From assembly GCA_030453055.1 (NCBI GenBank), contig JAKDLC010000042.1, forward strand, positions 1 to 10,942: a DNA stretch of 10,942 nt. Direction: 5' to 3'. A model generated the notes under the pieces. That model worked only from the letters and a program-made list of their open reading frames with translations. It was not told the DNA's origin and searched no databases. The translations under genes and the position numbers were made by a program. This stretch comes from Nitrosospira sp. (lineage in GTDB: Bacteria > Pseudomonadota > Gammaproteobacteria > Burkholderiales > Nitrosomonadaceae). The stretch's first letter is position 1. Each line of letters starts with the position of its first letter. Shown in pieces: positions 7,372-10,942 of the stretch.

Positions 7372-7618
7372 GGGGTTGTAAGCCCAAACCCTCGGAATTT
7401 TCCCACGGTCTTTCAATCAATCTGTTAATCCAGTTTTATGTTTGCCAGCATTGTCTCAACATCGATTGGGTTATGGTTATTTCGAAAGGCATAATGCCCG
7501 AGGAAGTGGATATGCTGCCAAGCGACAGGCGAGATTTTCTTGAGGAGCTCCAGCGCTTTCTGATTGTCAGCTGCTTGATACCGGTCAAGCAACATCGACA
7601 GCAAGATCGAATTGTAGG
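7372..7618 (-). repeat. Left copy of 247-bp inverted repeat (Tn3-type end)
   Basis: Matches 9136-9382 in inverted orientation over 247 bp without gaps. The only difference seen is T7567 against the complement of G9187. The first 38 or so bases are the presumed transposon terminal repeat; the rest is the 3' end of tnpA. Similarity stops sharply after GTAGG at 7618. Confidence 0.95.
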
Positions 7619-7808
7619 CGGTCACCACATTCGCAATGAGCCACCCGCATTGGTTGCTGATCGCCACATCCAGGTCGGTTTTGCCGATCAGTTCCTTCTT
7701 GCCACCGACCTGCGTAATCACTGATCGCAATTGATGGTAAGCCTCAATGCGATTTTGCGAACGATGAACGTCCCGCTGCAGTTGCGGATCGCGCAGATAG
7801 CGTAGCGT
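7425..7808 (-). pseudogene. tnpA: Tn3-family transposase TnpA, C-terminal remnant (left)
   Basis: An open stretch of 127 sense codons running from 7808 to the TAA at 7425-7427. It includes YLRDPQLQRDVHRSQNRIEA, SNQCGWLIANVVTAYNSILL and KKISPVAWQHIHFLGHYAF, which match the end of Tn3-family TnpA (typically about 1000 residues), including the characteristic SPVAWQHI-FLG-Y motif before the terminus. All upstream catalytic DDE residues are missing. The reading frame runs into a TAG at 7811-7809, next to the TGTAGC end of the inner element at 7814. The intact terminal repeat follows 15 bp after the stop region, as in complete Tn3 elements. It cannot encode an active transposase. Confidence 0.85.
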
Positions 7809-7813
7809 CTAGA

Positions 7814-7983
7814 TGTAGCAACCTGCATTTGAAACAGCGCCGACCAGCATTTAGCGCGATTTTGAGCCAGCATTAGCTGCATCTATCGGCCCGGCAAACC
7901 AGAGATAATTGCAAATAAACCTGCATTCAGCCGGGCCGACCTGCATTTGATCGGCGCAAACCCGAATAAAATGCAACTGACCA
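7814..7983 (+). repeat. Left terminal region: five ACCTGCATT-like motifs
   Basis: Motif copies lie at 7821-7830, 7843-7852, 7866-7875 (degenerate), 7919-7928 and 7939-7948, a spacing of 22, 23, 53 and 20 bp. Between the third and fourth lies AACCAGAGATAATTGC, shared with the right end. The order and distances mirror the right terminal region, which is what a set of transposase-binding sites would show. Confidence 0.7.
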
Positions 7984-8128
7984 GGTGCCAGCGCTCAGCA
8001 GCAATGTTGCGTGGCGAGTTCGATGATGCGCGGGTTGAACTCTTCGAGCCGCAGTATTCCATTGGACCACGCTGCGGCCACACCTTGAGGATATGGACCG
8101 GGTGGTGGTACGCCTCATGCGCAGCGTT

Positions 8129-8460
8129 TTAAACGTTTGCGTGAGGCTCGGATTCAACCGATAATCGTAGCCCGACTGTCTTGAGAACCGCCAGCAGCGT
8201 TTTGAGAGTCGGGTTGCCTTTTGGCGATAACGTGCGATACAGGGATTCACGGCTGATGCCAGCTTCGGCGGCAACTACCGTAAGCCCGCGCCATAGGCTT
8301 CAGCCACCGTGCGAAGCGCCAACAAGCCGGCAGCGCGGTCGTCGGGATTATCGAGCGATTCCATTGCTGCCTTCAAATACTCGACTGCCAATTCGCGATC
8401 AGCGCTCAATTCGGCGATTTCTCGTTCGTGGTGCGAGACGACGCCTTTCAATTTGCTCAT
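8129..8460 (-). pseudogene. HigA-like antitoxin (addiction module antidote), frameshifted
   Basis: Starts at the ATG 8460-8458, giving MSKLKGVVSHHEREIAELSA and then DRELAVEYLKAAME and LLALRTVAEAYG. The frame ends early at a TAG (8277-8275). Shifting the frame between about 8278 and 8292 restores a full helix-turn-helix domain, with VVAAEAGISRESLYRTLSPK and GNPTLKTLLAVLKTVGLRLS, ending at a TAA at 8131-8129. One missing base (or two extra) explains it. The restored protein has the length of about 110 residues usual for antidotes of the HigA-like family that neutralise RelE/ParE-fold killer toxins. Its start overlaps the toxin stop as ATGA, so the pair was translationally coupled in toxin-first order. 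As the sequence stands, the DNA-binding domain would not be made. Confidence 0.85.
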
Positions 8461-8746
8461 GCTTGCCTCCGTTTCCATTCCATCCAAAGTGCCTTGGCCT
8501 GCTTGATATCTGCAGGCTGCGAATGCTTGTCGCCACCGCAAAGCAGGATTACCACTGATTTTCCATGCCGTCCAAAGTACGCACGGTATCCAGCGCCGAC
8601 ATGAACACGTAATTCTGCCACTCCCTTACCAACCGGCTCGCAGTCGCCGAAGTTGCCGGCTTGTACCCGGCGCAAACGAATCCGAATGCGCATTCAGTGA
8701 AGGGCTCGCGCCCATCGTCACGCTGATATCGGAGAAGTTCTATCAT
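8457..8746 (-). pseudogene. RelE/ParE-superfamily killer toxin (HigB-like), internal deletion and frameshift
   Basis: The ATG at 8746-8744 begins MIELLRYQRDDGREPFTE, a typical start for this addiction-module killer family. After 18 residues the expected W-L-x-x-L-R-D helix is missing. The family continues in another frame with RIRIRLRRVQAGNFGDCEPV, GVAELRVHVGAGYRAYF, VVILLCGGDK and ADIKQAKALW, ending at the TGA 8459-8457. A deletion of roughly a dozen codons with a net frameshift near 8690-8695 explains both facts. An ATG at 8693 could restart the second part, but the product would lack the first helix. Toxins of this family are mRNA interferases or gyrase inhibitors; which applies here cannot be told. 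It overlaps the antitoxin start by 4 bp. Confidence 0.85.
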
Positions 8747-8756
8747 GTGCCCTATT

Positions 8757-8772
8757 GTAGCTTAAAAGCTAC
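8757..8772. promoter_or_regulatory. Palindromic operator candidate of the toxin-antitoxin pair
   Basis: GTAGCTT-AA-AAGCTAC is a perfect palindrome with 7-bp arms, 11 bp upstream of the toxin ATG. Toxin-antitoxin operons of this type are repressed by their antitoxin binding such a site, and its position is as expected. The site is intact although both genes are broken. Confidence 0.65.
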
Positions 8773-8782
8773 CCCAAGGCCA

Positions 8783-8806
8783 TCCAACAAACGTCCGTTT
8801 GTTGGA
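8783..8806. promoter_or_regulatory. 24-bp palindrome with 11-bp arms
   Basis: TCCAACAAACG at 8783-8793 and CGTTTGTTGGA at 8796-8806, separated by TC. All 11 positions pair. The ACAAACG/CGTTTGT form resembles operators of TetR-type repressors, but no such regulator is in the window. It has no following T-run, so it is not a convincing terminator. It may be a second operator of the toxin-antitoxin promoter or a leftover from a lost gene. Confidence 0.5.
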
Positions 8807-8965
8807 CTCGATTACCAGCCTCGCGCAAATGCGCTGTAACCCGCATTCCGGTACTCCATAATCTCTTTCCAATATTCAAATTCCAGCTATACTTGAATTT
8901 CGTGATTTATTAGACTTGCTGCCATGCTGATCGGCGGCGGGATTGCCGATCTAAAATGAGGGGCA

Positions 8966-9135
8966 CGTCAATCGCACTTATTCCTGGTTCGCCGCGATGA
9001 AATGCAGGTCGGTGCGGATGAATGCAGGTTCATTCGCAATTATCTCTGGTTTGAGGTGGGCGCCGGTCGCTGTTAATTCCGGTCGAAAAAGCCGTTGAAT
9101 GCAGGTCGGGCCGTTTTTGATTGCAGGTCGCTACA
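8966..9135 (-). repeat. Right terminal region: five ACCTGCATT-like motifs
   Basis: Read on the minus strand from 9135, copies lie at 9128-9119, 9106-9097, 9083-9074 (degenerate), 9029-9020 and 9009-9000. Spacings of 22, 23, 54 and 20 bp are almost the same as in the left end. AACCAGAGATAATTGC is again between copies three and four. Sequence identity to the left end is partial, so the two ends diverged long before the recent 247-bp duplication outside them. Confidence 0.7.
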
Positions 9136-9329
9136 CCTACAATTCGATCTTGCTGTCGATGTTGCTTGACCGGTATCAAGCAGCTGGCAATCAGAAAGCG
9201 CTGGAGCTCCTCAAGAAAATCTCGCCTGTCGCTTGGCAGCATATCCACTTCCTCGGGCATTATGCCTTTCGAAATAACCATAACCCAATCGATGTTGAGA
9301 CAATGCTGGCAAACATAAAACTGGATTAA
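9136..9329 (+). pseudogene. tnpA: Tn3-family transposase TnpA, C-terminal remnant (right)
   Basis: The last 64 codons of tnpA, beginning YNSILLSMLLDRYQAAGNQK and ending ANIKLD, identical to the left remnant except for G in place of D in the AA[D/G]NQ stretch. The coding match starts exactly at the end of the inner element (GCTACA, 9135). An upstream in-frame ATG at 9099 lies inside that element and does not indicate a real gene. Only the extreme C-terminus of the transposase is present, so it is inactive. Confidence 0.85.
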
Positions 9330-9382
9330 CAGATTGATTGAAAGACCGTGGGAAAATTCCGAGGGTTTGGGCTTACAACCCC
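9136..9382 (+). repeat. Right copy of 247-bp inverted repeat (Tn3-type end)
   Basis: Inverted partner of 7372-7618 with one mismatch. It ends in ...GGGCTTACAACCCC at 9382, the outer tip of the transposon terminal repeat, directly followed by the truncated resolvase gene. Confidence 0.95.
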
Positions 9383-9718
9383 TTGATGGAAAAAGTCCAG
9401 CATGCCGGGGCGGGGTTCCAGAGCTTGACCGAAGCGATTGACACCACTTCGCCCGGTGGCCGTATGATGATGCAGATTGTCGGTGCATTTGCCGAATTCG
9501 AGCGGGCCATGCTGCGCGAGCGCACCCGAAATGGCCTGGATGCCGCACGTAGGGAAGGGCGTGTCGGAGGTCGGCGCCCAAAACTCAAGACACACCAGCG
9601 TCAGGAGATCATGCACTTGGTCAATTCCGGACAGAAGACCGCAGCGGATGTCGCCAGACTATTCAACGTCCATCCCGCTACCGTGTCGCGTCTCCTGCAA
9701 ACTGTTAAGGTGCCTTAA
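9383..9718 (+). pseudogene. Serine recombinase/resolvase (TnpR-like), N-terminal half missing
   Basis: Starts abruptly at the transposon tip with LMEKVQHAGAGFQSLTEAID, then TTSPGGRMMMQIVGAFAEFE, RAMLRERTRNGLDAARR and GRRPK, all typical of the second half of Tn3-type resolvases. A C-terminal helix-turn-helix follows (AADVARLFNVHPATVSRLL). About 70-80 N-terminal residues, including the catalytic serine of the Y-x-R-V-S motif, are absent, and they are not found left of 7372. The frame is open from an ATG at 9338 within the transposon end, so a fusion protein of 126 residues could be made, but it could only bind DNA, not recombine it. It is unclear whether this resolvase belonged to the same Tn3 element or was the target of an insertion. 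Confidence 0.85.
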
Positions 9719-9838
9719 CCAAGTTACTTTGGCGCTTCGATGCCGTTTAGGGTAGTGGGCGTCCATTCCATTATTTTTCGATGCGTTGGGCAATAATAGC
9801 CAATTTGTTTTGATATCAATCTCCGTTCAGGAACAGCC

Positions 9839-10017
9839 ATGAAAATAGGTTGTTTATCGCTATAATTATCTTGTTCACGCTGCCGGTGGGTGCAGCGGCA
9901 CCGGAAGATAGGGGTGTAGACAATGAAAATTGGTGTGCCTTTTTTTCTCATAGTTATAGTGATTTGCTCGTCATGCTCAAGAATGGTGAAACCGACACCT
10001 ACTCTTCCGGTTTCTAG
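9839..10017 (+). pseudogene. Possible small secreted peptide, frame-broken near its start
   Basis: CAGGA lies a few bases before an ATG at 9839 that reads M-K-I-G and then hits a TAA at 9863. In another frame, open from TTG 9850 to the TAG at 10015-10017, the sequence reads LFIAIIILFTLPVGAAAPED and continues to NENWCAFFSHSYSDLLVML. This looks like a signal peptide with an A-x-A cleavage site followed by a short mature part. One extra base after codon 4 would join the two into a protein of about 59 residues. It overlaps the next gene by 95 bp in a different frame, which counts against both being real. No family is recognised. Confidence 0.3.
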
Positions 10018-10843
10018 CGTTCTCTTGCAACTCCACCATCACTCACTACAAAACGCATTTAAGATCATTAAAATAGATCCAGCGACCCGCGATCTTGATA
10101 CTTGGAAACTTCGTCCTCGCTTTGCCCAAGTGCCGGTACGTCTACACAATAATAGGACAATCAAGGTGATCGGCACCCATGTAGCCGAAGCCTACATGGA
10201 TCAGCCCTTATGTCAGGCAATTCCTGTTGTTCATGCTCGTTTTCATGGTTTCAGGTGGGGAAAATATTTGTACGAAGATCTCCAGGCCACGCGCACAGCG
10301 TTTTTGAATCAGCTTAAAATGCTTATTAAGGCCAATTGCGCCCCGGGACAAGTTAAAGCAATTCAGCTTGCAGTATTTGACCGCGTAGCTATTTATATTC
10401 ATTCGAGTCATAACGCCCGCTATATCGATCGATATGATGAAAAGATGAATGGAACGCCAGCTGGCCGTTATGTTTATTACGGCGTAGTTTCGCTCGGCGA
10501 AAATTACACCCTCGTCCATCAAGATCCTGATGGATTAGAGCGTTATTATCGGACTAATCGCGCAATGGAAAATAGATTCGAGGGGATAACTGCCATTAGG
10601 CATGCTGAAAGACGATTACAGAAAGAAGGCATAGGTATTCTTTTTACGGATTATTGTTCAGCGAATCCTCTTGTTTGCATCGGACTTGCGGCAACAATTG
10701 CCGCTTCTGCGGGGTATTCGAATTCCAACACGGGAGGGTCTAATTCACAAACGTTCGCATCCTGTACTGCCCAATGCCTATCAAAACCGCAGATGGAGCA
10801 ACCGACCTGTCGATCACTCTGCTATGAGTTCATAACTCGTTAG
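9923..10843 (+). CDS. Exported protein of unknown family, Cys-rich C-terminus
   Basis: A 306-residue reading frame with no family I recognise. The N-terminus, MKIGVPFFLIVIVICSSCSR, is a plausible signal peptide; C18 could be lipidated although the lipobox is not canonical. The middle part is soluble and basic, with stretches such as FHGFRWGKYLYEDLQATR and HNARYIDRYDEKM. The last 60 residues hold six cysteines (DYC, LVC, SC, QC, TC, LC) and a Ser/Asn/Gly-rich linker, so disulfides in the periplasm are likely. AGGGG lies 9 bp before the ATG. The start is uncertain because the small reading frame described at 9839-10017 overlaps the first 32 codons. Base composition is more AT-rich than the serine hydrolase gene. 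It stands alone beside the transposon wreck. Confidence 0.65.
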   Translation: MKIGVPFFLIVIVICSSCSRMVKPTPTLPVSSVLLQLHHHSLQNAFKIIKIDPATRDLDTWKLRPRFAQVPVRLHNNRTIKVIGTHVAEAYMDQPLCQAIPVVHARFHGFRWGKYLYEDLQATRTAFLNQLKMLIKANCAPGQVKAIQLAVFDRVAIYIHSSHNARYIDRYDEKMNGTPAGRYVYYGVVSLGENYTLVHQDPDGLERYYRTNRAMENRFEGITAIRHAERRLQKEGIGILFTDYCSANPLVCIGLAATIAASAGYSNSNTGGSNSQTFASCTAQCLSKPQMEQPTCRSLCYEFITR

Positions 10844-10897
10844 TTAGTTCTCATCCAGAAACGTAAGTCATTGCTACAAAAAGGAAAAAGTCAAATA

Positions 10898-10916
10898 CCA
10901 CCGGCAAAGCCGGTGG
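10898..10916. repeat. Perfect hairpin after the last gene
   Basis: CCACCGGC-AAA-GCCGGTGG, 8-bp stem. No T-run follows, so it is not a standard intrinsic terminator. A second small stem, GCCT-CAA-AGGC (10932-10942), reaches the window edge. Paired short GC hairpins like these occur at ends of IS200/IS605-type elements, but no transposase is visible to support that. Confidence 0.45.
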
Positions 10917-10942
10917 CTTGGAATGGTGAGCGCCTCAAAGGC

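Larger units (their letters stand above)
7814..9135. mobile_element. Non-autonomous element with multi-repeat ends and TG...CA termini
   Basis: A 1322-bp unit that starts TGTAGCAACCTGC and ends GCAGGTCGCTACA. It sits exactly between the two tnpA remnants. Each terminal region of about 170 bp carries five copies of an ACCTGCATT-like motif with nearly the same spacing, and the two regions are diverged inverted copies of each other. Such multi-site ends with 5'-TG/CA-3' tips are known for elements using IstA/MuA/TnsB-type transposases (IS21, Mu, Tn7 relatives). No istA/istB or tnsB-like gene is present. The only cargo is the broken toxin-antitoxin pair, so movement would require a transposase from elsewhere. 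The stretches 7984-8128 and 8807-8965 hold nothing recognisable. No target duplication was found: the flanking 8-mers differ. The family assignment is inference. Confidence 0.6.
7372..9382. mobile_element. Nested, decayed transposon bounded by two inward Tn3-family ends
   Basis: The outer limits are GGGGTTGTAAGC... at 7372 and its exact inverse at 9382. Each is the terminal inverted repeat of a Tn3-family element, since the family ends in GGGG and the tnpA 3' end lies directly inside. Both ends belong to the tnpA side, so this is not a simple intact transposon. It is two copies of one end facing each other, with an unrelated element and a broken toxin-antitoxin pair between. Flanking 5-mers (CTACA left, TTGAT right) do not match, so no target duplication survives for the unit as a whole. 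Confidence 0.75.

Noticed and set aside
7473..8274. Several plus- and minus-strand reading frames over the tnpA remnant and antitoxin region.
   Set aside because: They are shadows of the tnpA and antitoxin coding sequence in other frames.
7362..9387. Target-site duplication around the outer element.
   Set aside because: The flanking 5-mers CTACA and TTGAT do not match in either orientation.
9724..9951. Minus-strand reading frame; its last 38 codons (from the ATG at 9840-9838) contain IGYYCPTHRKIMEWT.
   Set aside because: It looks protein-like, but no family was recognised, its 5' part overlaps the plus-strand frames, and nothing else supports it.

Overview
The window looks like a chromosomal segment of a Gram-negative proteobacterium, most likely a betaproteobacterium. 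The clues are a CstA/YbdD pair close to the enterobacterial proteins, an outer-membrane-type lipoprotein with a BamE-like domain, a NarX/NarL-type two-component system and mid-range GC. No rRNA or marker gene fixes the species, so this placement is inference.

Left part (1-5882), ordinary chromosome. A response regulator (cut by the window edge) and a Cache-domain histidine kinase overlap on the minus strand. They are divergent from cstA-ybdD on the plus strand. The 383-bp divergent region carries seven copies of a GTAC-centred motif in two clusters, each with exact 14-bp spacing. This is a strong candidate operator for the adjacent regulator. A plausible circuit is that the kinase senses a small carboxylate or peptide-derived signal and the regulator controls the CstA pyruvate/peptide transporter. 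After ybdD come a membrane protein with a GRDP-like domain and a Gly/Cys tail, and a small BamE-like lipoprotein.

Middle (5883-7371). A 305-bp gap holds one isolated 28-bp sequence that looks like a type I-E CRISPR repeat, with no array and no cas genes. It is followed by a GC-rich serine hydrolase of the class C beta-lactamase/esterase family.

Right part (7372-9718), a nested mobile-element wreck. Two inward copies of a Tn3-family end (terminal inverted repeat plus the 3' end of tnpA) form a 247-bp inverted repeat with one mismatch, at 7372-7618 and 9136-9382. Between them lies a second element (7814-9135) with TGTAGC...GCTACA ends. Each end carries five phased copies of an ACCTGCATT-like motif, the architecture of IS21/Mu/Tn7-type transposase ends. 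It has no transposase gene. It carries only a HigBA-type toxin-antitoxin module with both genes broken, plus two strong palindromes. The right Tn3 end abuts a resolvase gene that has lost its catalytic N-terminal half.

The last part (9719-10942) has a possible frame-broken small secreted peptide overlapping a 306-residue exported protein of unknown family. It ends with two hairpins at the edge that may be an insertion-sequence end or a terminator.
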